Below, one piece after another: positions 13,121-27,100 of a DNA stretch of 64,000 nucleotides. Each line of letters starts with the position of its first letter. Positions within the stretch are counted from its first letter, which is position 1. The stretch comes from Cinnamomum chago (lineage: Eukaryota; Streptophyta; Magnoliopsida; Laurales; Lauraceae). A program made the position numbers and the translations under genes. The notes below the pieces were generated by a model. The model was not told where the DNA came from. It ran no database searches and saw only the letters and a program-made list of their open reading frames with translations. Location: assembly GCA_038049695.1 (NCBI GenBank), contig CP142457.1:61500501-61564500 (forward strand). Reading direction: 5' to 3'.

Positions 13121-14490
13121 ATGTATTCAAAGCTGGAATGCACGTGTTGTAGCATGATAGCAAGAGAAATGCTATCCTATGACTATAAGCAACCTAAAAT
13201 GTAGTCTACGTTTGTAGGGCCACTTGGGCCCCACCTTTCATCAGTGTGGGCCCTCTCACGGGAAGCGTTTGGGAGAGATAAAGGAGGTGCGGATTAAAGA
13301 AACATGTCACGTGCATTGTGTTGAATAATTTAAGTAACCACATCGGTAGCACTAATTACGTGGTTAATTCAACAGATTCAATCTAAATTGAGAGGGTGTC
13401 AGATTCCTGTCGTGCGACTTTTGAGTATGGTGCTCCTGTGACCTGAAATAAAAACCTGGACCGCAGGACAAAGAAATCAAAACCCATGGACGTTCAGAAT
13501 CAAAATTCAAAACCCATGGGCATTCTGAAAATCAATCCCAAAACACATCTTCTTCATTTGCCGGGAAATTTCTCTCCTACCCCCCATGGGTTCCACTTGA
13601 GCCCACGTATGATCGTTGCAGTCATTTTTATCCTGTGATCTTTTATTAGGCCCGACTTTATATTGATTGAACCTTCGTTCACCATTGGATTGAGTTCTGC
13701 TAAGAAAGTGTTCACCTTAAAGAGCAGATCCCGCCTAAACGCAAGTTACCAATAGGAAAAATCAGCCCCACCAGCCACTCTTGATTTATATAGCCTTATA
13801 ATTTAATGGCATTTTAACAGTAAATTTTCTTGACATTCAATTCAATGGTGAGTGAAAGTAAGCTTCATATTTAATAATGAGAATGAAAAAACTATCAAAG
13901 GGGGTTGTATTGATAAAAGACCACTTACGTTTGCCTGTAGAACAGTCTCCTTCTCAAATCAAAGAATAATCTAATAGGACTGTATGAACATTGTACAGGA
14001 TGCTCGTAGGGGAAAAAAAATCCCTCTCCATGAGTCCTTGAAAATGAAAGAACAAAACCCAAAAGCAGCAGCACAATCATTTCATTACCATCAAATTGCC
14101 ATGAACTGTAAACTATACAAAGTCAAAGGAAGTCATCATCATCATCACAAGTAATAAATTACTCTTCCAAACTCAATTACTGGTTCACTAACTCCCAAGT
14201 CAGAATAATAAACCCGCACATATGACCTTCCTCGTCGTTTTCTTCATCTCCATCAACGTATTCACACATTTAAGAGTAGAATAGAACACCGACAAAACCC
14301 ACAGGCCACGCGAAATATAGGTTCACAAACACAAACGAATCACTGTCGTTTACGCCTTGCTTCAGCTGCCACAAGTGCAAGAGTCTCCTCCCTTTCATCT
14401 CAAACAGCATATAGTTAGCTTACCCAAGCATCTAAAATAAAGTTGGGTTTCCTTTTCACCATCCTTTATTTCCCTTTCTCTCTCCCTCTC
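13121..14490. other. Upstream spacer and promoter region of the PAE gene
   Basis: Noncoding DNA leading to the PAE gene. A CT-rich stretch precedes the TATA box. No other gene is supported. Confidence 0.5.
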
Positions 14491-14494
14491 TTTC

Positions 14495-14502
14495 TATATA
14501 AA
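14495..14502 (+). promoter_or_regulatory. Probable TATA box of the PAE gene
   Basis: TATATAAA follows a CT-rich tract, about 70-75 bp before the end of a probable 5' UTR exon. That exon ends at ATCAG|GTAGG (14572), and its intron would end at GCACAG (15180), one base before the base preceding the start codon. Confidence 0.6.
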
Positions 14503-15181
14503 CAGGCTTTTCCATTTTCTCCAACGGTTCTGTATTATTACTATTGCTGTCATTGCTTTTATCAGAGATCAGGTAGGAGGATTTTGCTCCTTTTCCATTC
14601 CTCCAGGAAAAATATGTTTGGGGTTTTGGAATGTGGTTGTCATTCGAATATTTAGTTACCAATGGAACAAGGTTCACTTGGGTTTTCTTCTTCTTGTTCT
14701 TGTCTAAGTCTTCCTTTTGGGTTTGGTATTCTATTTCTACCAGCGCCTTCAACTTGTGTTCCTCAAATTCGGTTTTAGTTGTTTTTTTTGTCTGTCTACT
14801 CTTTTGGGTTAGTTTTAAAATTATTGTTTATGCTATTCAGAGAGTTTTGGAGAGACAAATTTGGAGGCAGGACACTTAAATTATATCTTTTTTTTTTTAC
14901 TTTTTAAAGAAAAGGAATCTGTGTATTTTGGGTTTTTTTTTAACAATTTTTTTGTCCTTTTCCTATGTAAAGATGAAGAATTTTCGTGCATCAGAATAAT
15001 TTTGATGAGATTCCTAGATAATTGGAGTAATCCATATCTGTTTTTCAATACCAAAGATCAACAAACATTGATGTTTCTGTTTTAGCAAGTGGATTGAAAT
15101 GATATCTCATTGAAATTAGATATGAAAAATGAAGATTTAAAGATCACCTCTGTTTGACATTCTTCCACCTGACTGCACAGA

Positions 15182-18100
15182 ATGATTGGAGCAAGAGCAA
15201 GCAGATGGTTCACATTTTTGCTATGCCTACTAAGCTGGCTGCAAACGGATGCATTTTTAGTGGGGATTACATATGTTGGAAATGCTGTTGCAAAAGGGGC
15301 AGGTTTGGTTCTTTTTAACCTTTTACTTTCTTCCATTATCTTTCATCATCTCACTCCATTTGTACTGAGTCTTCCTTAGATACATGAAAACTGACCTCTT
15401 ATTGCGCCTCTTTTTTTTTTTTTTCTAATTAATTTTCTGCTTTTGGTTTTGATTATTTTGTTGTTGTGGTTGGAATTTGAAAAATCATGCAGTTTGTTTG
15501 GATGGATCCCCACCTGCTTATCACATGGACGAGGGCTTTGGGGCTGGGGTAAACAATTGGCTAGTCCATTTTGAGGTCAGTCTTATCCTTTCACAGTATG
15601 TATAAAGATGACTCTGGCAAATCTCATGTTCATAAATGATACATGGACAATGTAGATCGTTTACCATGAGTTTTGAATCGAAGTCTTTGAATTCAAGTTT
15701 AGTCCTCTTTAAGGTACTTTCGTTGCATCTGTCTGAGCTATAGAAGGAAACGTGTTGCATTATTTGTGCCATAATTGTTCAAGATTGGTAAAAATACATG
15801 GAGACCAATTTCACTCATCTTAAATCCATTAAAATCTCATTGTTGCTTAAGAACTCCTGACCATCAGATATCCCACAACCCTGTTTTTAATTGTGGTGCC
15901 TTTCATGACTTGAATTCATAACATGGAAGTTTGAACTTATTATAACATTTAAATGGCTCTCCAAACTAAATAAATCAGATTCAAGAATTTAATGAAGTGA
16001 ATCAATGAACTTTGTGAAATTGTTGGTGTAAGTTGAATGAACTTATATAGAACTGGAGCCATCAGATTGCATTCAGTGTACATGACGAATTTCAGGCCAT
16101 TAACAAACCAAATGTGAATGACCGAAGAAACTGGCAACTCTATACGGCTCAACTGGTCCCCTGACTATTATGTTTTGTTTGCCTCACCATGATCTCACCT
16201 CTCAAGGAGCCAAACTCAGCTTAAATCAATTGAAAATTTCTTAGAAAATCATTGTAGAGCCCCCATTTACGCTATCTGCAATTATATGGTTGATAATTGC
16301 AACTTTTTCCAAAAATTGGTAACAATTTCTCATGCACGTAATCCCTATTAAAGACTATTCATCGCATTTCTTTGTTGCATATTTTTCTTGACCGGTGTTG
16401 CAATTTTCCTTTCCTCAGGGTGGAGGCTGGTGCAACAATGTTTCCACTTGTTTAAATCGTAAGAGCACCCGTTTGGGTTCCTCTACCAAAATGGCAAAGG
16501 AAGTTGAATTTTCTGGGCTACTGAGCAATAAGGAGAAATTCAATCCAGGTTGGACTTTCTACTCTCTGTCATCTAGGTTTATGCAGTCATATATGATGCC
16601 AGTAATAGCATTTGATTGGTTACTGGGATTCAGCTCCAAGTTTGCTTCAATCAGATAAAAATAACCCTTCCTTTTCTTTTTCAAATAAACATACATAAGT
16701 CCTGCTGCTGAACAGACTCATTTTTCTTTTCCCCTTTGTTGCATGTCAAGTATTGAACCTTTTAGATTGGTTCATAGTGACATTTTGAGTGGTTATCCCG
16801 CACCATATCATTCAGGGGTCCATAAATTTCAAACCATTTTTTACAACTTCCCAGGCCACCTGGGTTTATTTGATGCAATTTGAATCTGAAACCATCAAAT
16901 TTCTTTAAAATGTTCATCGCTATTATGAAACCTGTTACATTGTCTACTTCAGAAGATTTGAACGGATAATGTTGCCGGTTTTTTTTTTTTTTTTTTCTGT
17001 AAGATATGCAAAAAAAATTCACGCTGAAGGTATTTTACACAAGCATAGCTGCATTTCCATACCACAGTTAAATAAGTTGCGGGACAGGAGTACCACTATC
17101 TTCTTGATGTTGCTTGTGCCTTGCATATGCAAGCTTATCTTATCCTCAAATTTTGGGTTGAGTGGCCTTTCTGCAGCTTACCTCAATAATAGAAGATGTA
17201 CACCATCTTGTAAGTCAAAATGGCGATTCTATAATGCGGAATAAACACTTTAAAATAGAATCGAAAAGGCTTAATGCTAAAGAAACAGTACCTCCAGCCA
17301 TTGATGTTCCTCACGCTTTTGCTGTGCTCTTCCAGTGATGTTTGGCACTTCCAAAACTCTATTCACTCCTATTAGATGGTGTAAGACTGAAGGGGATTGA
17401 GTGATCGAGTCTGGGGACCAAACCGTAGTATTTATAGCCAAAACTTCCATCAAGCTTTGGTGGCTACGTGTCCCACTTGTTCAGTTTATCATGGGGCAGT
17501 TCTAACGTTCTACGAACGTGATGAACAATTAGAGTGGACCACTTCAAGAGCTCCTAAAATGAAGGGGAGCTGGAGACTCGTTCTTACGAACGTCCTCCGT
17601 GAGAAACGGTCAACATTCTCCCACTTGGTCCACACTTCTAATCTTAATGTTTTATCTTAAACCCATCGATAAACTGTATTTAAGTAATAAATACATGAAT
17701 CATGGCGATAGGTCCTCTAATGACGAGTATTACCTTCCATGTATTACTATGTATTTACTTCTTAAACATTATAATTTATGTGGCAACAATTTCTTAATGA
17801 ATAAACCCTATGCTTATTCTTGGTCCAACATAGATGAATTTTTCTCAAAATTAATTAAGGTGCCCATCAATATGAGAAAAAACTATCAGAATAATTAGGA
17901 ATTTCATTAAAATAACATTGTTCATACAATGAAAAATTACATAATGAAACCAAGTCCCATTTTCACTACATGATCCTTGAATATAAATGGTGGCATGCCC
18001 TTAGTCAAAGGATCAGCGATCATTAGCTCAGTGCTGACGTGCTTAATGACCACTTTCTTTTCTTTAACACGTTCCCTTATGGCTAAATACTTAATGTCGA

Positions 18101-21100
18101 TGTGTTTAATTCGACTCCCACTTTTGTTGTTCTTAGCCATAAGAATAGCAAATGTATTGTCGCAATAGATTCTCAATGGCCTAGAGATAGAATCCATAAT
18201 TCTAAGCCCAGAAATGAAATTCTTAAGCCATACACCATGTGAAGTAGCCTCAAAACAAGAGACGAACTCGGCTTCCGTAGTGGAAGTGGTAGTCAAAGTC
18301 TACTTGGCACTCCTCCATGATATAGCTCCGCCGGCCATCAGAAAAATGTATCCTGATGTTGATTTGCATGAATCAATACAGCCAGCAAAGTCAGAATCTG
18401 AGTAACCAATTACTTCCAGATTGTCTGTCCGTCTATACATAAGCATGTAGTCTTTGGATCCTTGAAGGTACCTCATTACTTTCTTTGCAGCTCTCCAGTG
18501 GTCTAAACCCGGATTAGTCTGATATCGTCCCAACATTCCCACAGCAAATGCAATGTCAGGTCTTGTACAGACCTGAGCATACATTAGGCTTCCAACAGCA
18601 GAAGCATATGGAATGTTTTTCATTTGTTCCCTTTCAAGGTCGTTCTTCGGGCATTGGTTCAAAGTGAACCTATCACCCTTCACAATGGGAGCTACACTTG
18701 GTGAACAATCCTTCATCCGAAATCTCTCTAAAACTTTATTAATATAGGTTTCCTGAGACAGACCCAAGATACTTCGAAATCTGTCTCTATGGATCTTAAT
18801 GCCAATGACATAAGATGCCTCACCCATATTCTTCATGTCAAAATTTTTAGAGAGGAATTGTTTCACCTCATGCAGCAAACACTTATCATTGGTTGCTAGC
18901 AAAATGTCATCCACATATAAAACAAGAAAACAGATTTTACTCCCACTAACCTTCAGGTATATACATTGATCCATAACGTTTTCTACAAATCCGAATGAAG
19001 AAATTACATTATGGAATTTTAAATACCATTGGCGGGATGCTTGTTTTAAACCGTATATGGATTTCTTGAGCTTGCAAACCAATTGCTCACCATCACTAGA
19101 GGGGAATCCTTCAGGTTGTTTCATGTAAACCTCCTCCTCTAGTTCTCCATTGAGAAAAGTTGTTTTCACATCCATTTGTTGCAACTCTAAGTCAAAATGG
19201 GCTACTAATGCCAAAATAATGCGTAATGAATCTTTCGTAGATACAGGAGAGAAAGTCTCCGTGTAATCGATTCCATCTATCTGAGAGAATCCCTTAGCAA
19301 CGAGTCTTGCTTTATATCTTTCAATGTTGCCCAACGAGTCTTTCTTTGTCTTAAAGACCCATTTACTTCCAATGGCTTTTACACCATTAGGCAACTCAAC
19401 AAGATCCCAGACGTCATTACTCTTCATAGAATTCATCTCTTCCTTCATGGCATTGTACCATAATTCTGATTCTTTGCAACTCATGGCTTGTGAAAAGAAT
19501 TCGGGATCATTTTCGGCTCCAATGTTATAGTCAGATTCTTGCAGATACACAACATAATCGTTAGGAATTGCTGATCTCTTTGGTCTAGTAGATCTTCTTA
19601 ATGTTGTACCATCATATTCCTGAGAAGTATGTGGTTCAACTTGTTGTTCAAAAGTTCTTGGCAACTCTTGAACTACCTGATCTACTGGAATGTCGTCAGC
19701 AGCTTGTGGAACTTCAATTATTGGTTGTTCAACACCAGTTTGTACTTAAGGGGTGCTGTAAATAATAACCAATCTATCACTTGAGGTGGAAGGTTGAGAT
19801 TCTGAATGATCATCCTCAGAAACTATGCATCTGGTTTGATCGCTCCCACTGATCAAGTCATTTTCAAGAAACTTTGCATTTCTTGATTCCACAATCCTAG
19901 TGCTATGAGATGGACAATAAAACTTGTAACCTTTAGACCTTTCAGCATATCCAATGAAATACCCACTAATGGTCCTTGGATCCAGCTTCTTCTCTTGTGG
20001 ATTATAAATTCTCACTTCAGACGGGCATCCCCAAACGCGCATATGTCGCAAACTCGGTTTCCAACCTTTCCATAATTCAAATGGCGTTTTAGAAACAGCC
20101 TTGGTTGGAACTCGGTTTAATATATACACTGCCGTCTTAAGTGCTTCAGCCCACAATGATTTGGGAAGATTGGAGCTGCTAAGCATACTCCGCACCATGT
20201 CCAACAATGTTCGGTTTCTTCTTTCTGCTACACCATTCTGGTCCGGTGAACCAGGCATGGTGTATTGGGCAACAATCCCATGCTCTTGAAGAAACTTTGC
20301 AAATGGGCCAGGTGCTTGTCCATTTTCTGTGTATCTACCATAATACTCTCCACCTCTATCTGATCTCACGATCTTAATTTGCTTACCGCATTGTTTCTCT
20401 ACTTCAGCCTTAAAGATCTTAAAGGCATCTAATGCTTCATTCTTATTATGAAGCATGTAGAGATACATATATCGTGAGTAATCATCTATAAAAGAGATGA
20501 AGTATTTCTGACCATGTGAGTCCATGTCTGGACTACATATATCAGTATGTATGATCTCTAATATGTCCGAACTCCTATTGGCACCTTTCTTTGACTTGTT
20601 GGTCTGCTTTCCCTTTATGCAGTCCACACAAGTCTCAAAATCAGTAAAATCCAGAGTATTAAGTACCCCTTCATTTACTAATCTTTTAATTCTATCAATG
20701 GAGATATGACCTAATCTCCAGTGCCATAATTTAGAGGAATCCTCATTAATAACACATCTTTTAGTGCCAGTGTGAACATGCATCGAATTATAATTGGCAT
20801 GGTTTTGTAAATTAATGCAGTAAAGACCATCAGACAAAATACCATTCCCAACACAATCAGATTTATAAAATAAACTGAATGATGAGTCTGAAAAATTAAA
20901 GGAATATTCAAAAGGTACAAGTCTTGAAACTGAAATCAAGTTTCTAGAGAAACTTGGAACATAAAAGGTCTTTTCTAACTTTAAAACAAAACCACTACTT
21001 AAAATTAAATAGCAAGTTCCTATAGCTTCCACATGTGAGCCTATCTTGTTTCCAGATAAGATGCTTTGCTCACTATCCACTGGCTTCCTTAGGTTTTGCA

Positions 21101-24100
21101 AACCCTGCAAGGAGTTCGAAATATGGATTGTTGATCCAGAATCAATCCACCATGTGTTAATATTGACACTAGCCGTATTAGATTCATAACAAACAAATGA
21201 GGTTGGTTTACCTTTGTCTGCAAGCCATTTCTGAAATTTGGCGCATTCCTTCTTCATGTGTCCCTTCTTTTTACAGAAGAAACACTTGGAATCTTTCTTG
21301 ATACCAGCTTGTGGAGGTATTTTACCTTTCTTTTTCTGATTGGCTTGAGATTTGCCCTTTCCATGCGTTGCCAGCATTGCACTTTCTGCCTGTTCCATCA
21401 CCAGTCTCCCTTCCTCTTGAACACACATGGTCATGAGTTCATTAATTGACCATTTATCCTTATGTGTGTTGTATGAGATTTTGAAGGGTCCATATTGGTG
21501 CGGAAGAGTGTTAAGGATGTAGTGCACCAGGAAGGACTCCGATATTTCAACCTCGAGTTTCTTCAATTGAGCCACATTGTCCCTTATTTGCATGATGTGC
21601 TCGCGCACACCTTTCACATTGGTGAGCCTTAGGGATGACAACTTCATGATTAGGGTGCTTGCTAGTGCCTTGTCTGAAGTGACAAATTGTTCATCAATGG
21701 CTTTCAGCAAGTCTCGGACCTTTTCATGCTGATCAACAGAACCACGAATACCAGTAGAAATTCTGGTCTTAATAAACATCATGCTTAGGCGATTAGATCG
21801 CTCCCATCGCTCATAAAGCGTGATGTCCGCTGCAGTACTGGTATCAGTAATTGATGGTGGTTCTTCTTTCCTAATAGCATAGTCTATATCCATCCACCCT
21901 AAATGAAGAAGAATTCTCTCCTTCCAGACCTTATAGTTATCTCCTTTAAGTTCAGGGATATCAAAACGAATATTAGAGAAATTTGTAGGTTGTACAACTG
22001 CATAAAATTATAAATTACATGCTTATGTTAAAACTGGGGCCTATAATAAAATTCCTTGCTCTACCAATGTAAATCATGAAAAAAAATGAATTTAATGACA
22101 TAAAATTTGCCTGTGGGCTAAAATTTTAATCCAAGCAGATTCAATTATTCTTTATGATAGAATTTATCAAATTATTTACTTAATACATAATTCTAAAGGG
22201 TATATTATGTATGTAATTTGATATATATTCTTTCTCAGGTTTAAACTTTATGATAAAACTATCAAATTATCTAATTCATAATTCCTGTGGGTAAGTTATG
22301 AATAATTTGATATTTTACCCTAATTTATCATATAAATATAATAAAAATTCCTGTGGGATAAAATTTATTATATTAAGTATGATTAATTACAACTAATGTC
22401 TAAATATTATTTATGTGATCCTTATCAGTCATAATATATAATTTTATTTAATTAAAGATGCTGTGGCTATTCTCTAATTAAGTAAAATTATATGGATCAC
22501 TAGACATTAAGCCTTTTATACATAAAGATTAACTAAATATGAGTATAAATAATAAATTAAATTTATAAAAAAGCAAGTCCAGGTCAAGCATCCCATCCTC
22601 ACAGAACTCTATACAAGTTGAAAACCATACCACCCCACATGTATGTAAAAGGTCAAATGCATGTTCTATTGTGACTTGTCTCATCCATCACATGTCAACA
22701 TCATTCTAACTCCTTATCCCCTCACATCATCAATACACATCGTCCCCTTCCTTTAGCAAACAGAACTGATTTCTGCAATGGAAATCGACACCAACAGAAA
22801 ATGGGCCACTTGGATAGTGGTCCCACTGATCAAGAGCCTAGGATCAGCCCACATCAATATGATCGCCCTAGCCATCTCTTCAAGATGTATGGACCAGATC
22901 TTAAATTAATGGCCCAACTAAACGATATGTTATTTTTCAACAAAACTGAAAACTAAGTGTCGTTCAGCTCCATAATCAAGACTACATGTCGTTTTGGTTG
23001 TCTTCAACCTCCAGACTGGGTTGCAGGTCACGATTTCAAAAACGTCCAAGAAATTAAAACGTAATTTTAAACTTTCGGCCAAAAACAGAGACAAACAGAG
23101 CATCACTCAAACATCAAGGCAGAGAATAAATCTATGCTCTGATACCAAATGTAAGTCAAAATGGCGATTCTATAATGCGGAATAAACACTTTAAAATAGA
23201 ATCGAAAAGGCTTAATGCTAAAGAAACAGTACCTCCAGCCATTGATGTTCCTCACGCTTTTGCTGTGCTCTTCCAGTGATGTTTGGCACTTCCAAAACTC
23301 TATTCACTCCTATTAGATGGTGTAAGACTGAAGGGGATTGAGTGATCGAGTCTGGGGACCAAACCGTAGTATTTATAGCCAAAACTTCCATCAAGCTTTG
23401 GTGGCTACGTGTCCCACTTGTTCAGTTTATCATGGGGCAGTTCTAACGTTCTACGAACGTGATGAACAATTAGAGTGGACCACTTCAAGAGCTCCTAAAA
23501 TGAAGGGGAGCTGGAGACTCGTTCTTACGAACGTCCTCCGTGAGAAACGGTCAACACATCTTTCATGATTGATCACCGTATGAAACTTTGTTTCAACAAA
23601 AACCTAACTTCGACCACCTTTGTGTTTTTTGGATGATTGTGTTATGCATATAACACCCATGTCCAACATATGACCAAATAGCCAAATCAGGGATATTCCT
23701 TAGTTACCCATATGTCAAAAAAGGTTATTGGATTTTTGACTTGGAAATCCCTTGGGTTTACACTAGTGTGATGTCCAATTCTTCAGGCATGTCCTTGAAT
23801 ACAGTGATGTCTCTCGGTCTCGGCCATCTTCTATGCCTTCTTTTACTGTCCTAACCTTTTGCCAGATTGGAATTTGCTATTTCCAACCACCATTTTCAAA
23901 ACAACCAGCAACTATGTAGTGCCCACCTGCTCCATGACATTCTGCGTTCCATCAAACCTACTATTTACCTTACTGAATATCATTAATCCTCTACATCTCA
24001 ACCCAAACTCCTACCAGGTCAAGTCATCTACTTCGAATGGAGGTTACTAGTACCTCTTTCCCCTTGTCTCATTATTTATCTTTAGAGAAAATGTCCCATG

Positions 24101-27100
24101 ATGCTTTTCTTGTAGCCTTTACATATATCCAAGAACCCCGGTCCTTCAACCAAGCTGTTAAACTTCCTAATTGAACAGAGGCCATGACCTCGATGATGCA
24201 GGATTCACATTCTAATCATACCTGCGTGCTAATCACATTGCCCTCTGGCAAGTGCTTTAGTGGCCATAAATGGGTCTATTGAGGTGAAATACCAGTCTGA
24301 TGGCACTGTGGAACAAGATTGGTTTGTACCTAAAGCACACCCAGAAAGAGGGTCTTGACTATCATTGAGACTTTCGCTCCCATTGCTAAGCTTGTTAGGG
24401 TATGGTGTCTTATGCTGCCAATGCCATTAAATGTTGGGACTTTTAAGAATATGCGAACTCAGTGAGTCATTCTATGGACTTAAGCAAGCTCCTTCCAACT
24501 GGTTTGCAAGATTTTTACCAGCCTTATTAGCTGCTGGTTTCCCAAAGTCCAATGTGGACTATTCCATATTCACTCTCACGGGGAGTCTCCTTCCACCTTT
24601 ATCGTAGTCTATGTGGATCACAATATCATCACAATTCACAAGGAATTATACACCTTCTATTGAAGCTATAGGAACCAATTTGCACAGCAAGTTCCACATC
24701 AGGGATCTTGACCCACTCAAATATTTCCTTGGCATTTAAGTGGCGAGATCTAACAAAGGCCTATATCTTATCTATAGAAATATGCTCTCAATCCTTGATG
24801 ATGTTGAGTTTGCTTGGAGCATGTACTGGAGATTTTGCTATGGAAAAAAAATCTAAAATTCACCAACACTGATGGTGATTTTTAAGATGATCCATGTACT
24901 TATTGGCAACTAATTGGCAGACTTACCTACTTCACTTATATTCACTGAAACTGAGAGATTTGAAAAAAAATTCTCAACGTTAAATGTATAGTCTATTTTT
25001 ATTTTTGCTGAAAAGGATTTATATTAAAAGCAAAGCAGAGAAACAAAATAGAGCCTCATGGGCCCCGGAACAATACAATTGAAATAAAAGGACAACATAG
25101 AATCCTTCAAAACGCTCTTAGGTGTTTTCCCCATTCTGATTTCTCAAAAGATGATTGTTTTGTTGCAGACTATTCGTGATTTCTCAAATGTATAGTCTAT
25201 TTGCTGATACTCAAATGTTTATAACAATTTATCAGTGATTTCCCTTTCCATCAAGAGGAGATATTAATCTGTGAGAATTTTGAAAGCCGGATTATACTAA
25301 TTGCAATAAAATATGTAAACTTTCCATACTGTTTTAAATAGTTATATAGTAGAATTCTTGAAGCCCAACCAAGATAGATGTGATTAGGCTAAGATGATGA
25401 TGATGATATGTAATCACTATAATGAGTCAAAATATCAATTTCATCAGTACAATTGAAACTCACGGTTTAAACATGGCAGTATCATATGTCTGAAAACTTT
25501 ATACCAAAAAAAAAAAAAAAATTTTCATATGTCTGAAAACTAGATACTGTTATTCCGAGTACATACAAAATTAATTCAGTATTAAGAAAACAGGTTTGCA
25601 CTACAGAAAACAGAACAACAGCAGTATAGTATATAAACTAGAAAGTAAATCCACTTACAGTATGCAGGCAGAATACAGAGAATAGTTGAGTAATCCGGCA
25701 ATCTGAAGTAAAACAGAGGTCGATCAAGACTAGCGTTTAATGCTGTGTCCTTAAGACAGATTTCGCCCCCGCAATGGTGCTTACGAGCTTCTGTAGCGCT
25801 TGTCTCCCAGGATACAATGATCTTCTTCACACAGTAGCAGCACTTCACACTGTGTGACCGGCGAACCAGAACTGCGATAGACTCTCTCTCTAGACTCCAA
25901 CCGATGACCCAAATGCAATGCAATTGCAGAGAATGAATGAACAAAAGGGCATGGACAAGATGGGTTTATATAGCCTGCTTCAGGACTCTTCACGGGGTTG
26001 CATATGTTCAGTACAGTGACTGTTCAATAAACATCCACTTGGTTGGACACACCCTTCTGGACTTCGGACACACCCCATTTGGAAAAAGGAATTTTATTAA
26101 ATAAAATTTCTCCAAAAATATAAATGGGTAGTGGGCCGAGTGAGGCCTGACTCACGCATGTGGTGGTGAGCCCACCTTGGTCTAGGTCCTCCCTCCTCCA
26201 CAAAAGTGGGATGCCCCTTAGGGCTCAACCTTTACTACTAAGGCAAAAATATTTATATCCAAAGAATCCTTAACTCCCAAGCAACGTGGGATGCAAGTTT
26301 ACCACTTCCTTGTGTTTCTATGGTTACTATGTTCAAGTAGTGGTGTTAGGAGTCAATTTCTTATTCATTCCTCAATGGATTAGACCAACCCAATACATGT
26401 TCTTAATCTACTCATGGAGTAGATCGCATTCCCATGTAGTCCCATCTAAAAAGATAAGTGGGTCCCACTTTTATTTTAGCTCAAAGTTGACCAAAATCAT
26501 GGGTGCTCTAACCATTTTACAAACAGATGCAATTTTATTTCCAGAAGATTTATGGTATGGTTTTATTGCGTAAAGGTTTTTGTTGAACCAGGCAAGCTTT
26601 TTGATTAATTAACCAATATTTAAGACTTACATGCAAAACACTTGTCCTCAACTTTGCAGATTTCTATAATTGGAACAGGATTAAGGTTCGCTACTGTGAT
26701 GGTTCATCATTTACTGGAGATGTGGAGCGAGTAGATCCTGTAAGTTGCCACATTTTTGCCTTTTCTAGACTAATACTGTTTTCCTCAGCAAAAGTATAAA
26801 GATGCTGGGTATAACTATAGCTCTGTGAAACCTAGTATTGGTGCAAATTGCAATTATCTTATGGTTTCACATGTGAGTCTTGTTAGGCAACCAATCTTCA
26901 CTTTCGGGGAGCAAGAGTTTGGCTTGCTATCATTGATGATCTACTAGCAAAAGGGATGAGCAAAGCTAAAAATGTATGTTAGTCCTTGTAAGGTGCGACA
27001 TTATCATACCTTAGGGTGTGCTGGATGTAATCCAATCACGAACAGTTTGAATGTTTTTGGCATTATCAGTGGCTGGCCATTCTGCTGTGTTTTTGGGGAC

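Larger units (their letters stand above)
17209..23556 (-). mobile_element. Ty1/Copia LTR retrotransposon, 6,348 bp, full length with identical LTRs
   Basis: The element has 407-bp LTRs at both ends (TG...CA), a tRNA-Met-type primer site, a gag-pol frame in Copia order (gag, protease, integrase, reverse transcriptase, RNase H) and a polypurine tract. Target duplications CATCT flank it (17204-17208 and 23557-23561). It lies antisense in intron 3 of the PAE gene and interrupts an older Copia. I read the two LTRs as identical over all 407 bases, which implies recent insertion. The gag-pol frame carries two in-frame stops, so this copy alone probably cannot encode a full polyprotein. Confidence 0.95.

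Noticed and set aside
14443-15085. Plus-strand open frames rich in Phe/Leu upstream of the PAE start
   Set aside because: They fall in the T-rich 5' UTR and its intron; the true start at 15182 gives the signal peptide and joins exon 2 in phase.
18214-21449. Plus-strand open frames inside the Copia element
   Set aside because: They are shadows of the minus-strand gag-pol frame.
25582-25993. Minus-strand open frames of 120 and 70 aa
   Set aside because: They lie in an LTR-like block with promoter and leader features; no protein domain.
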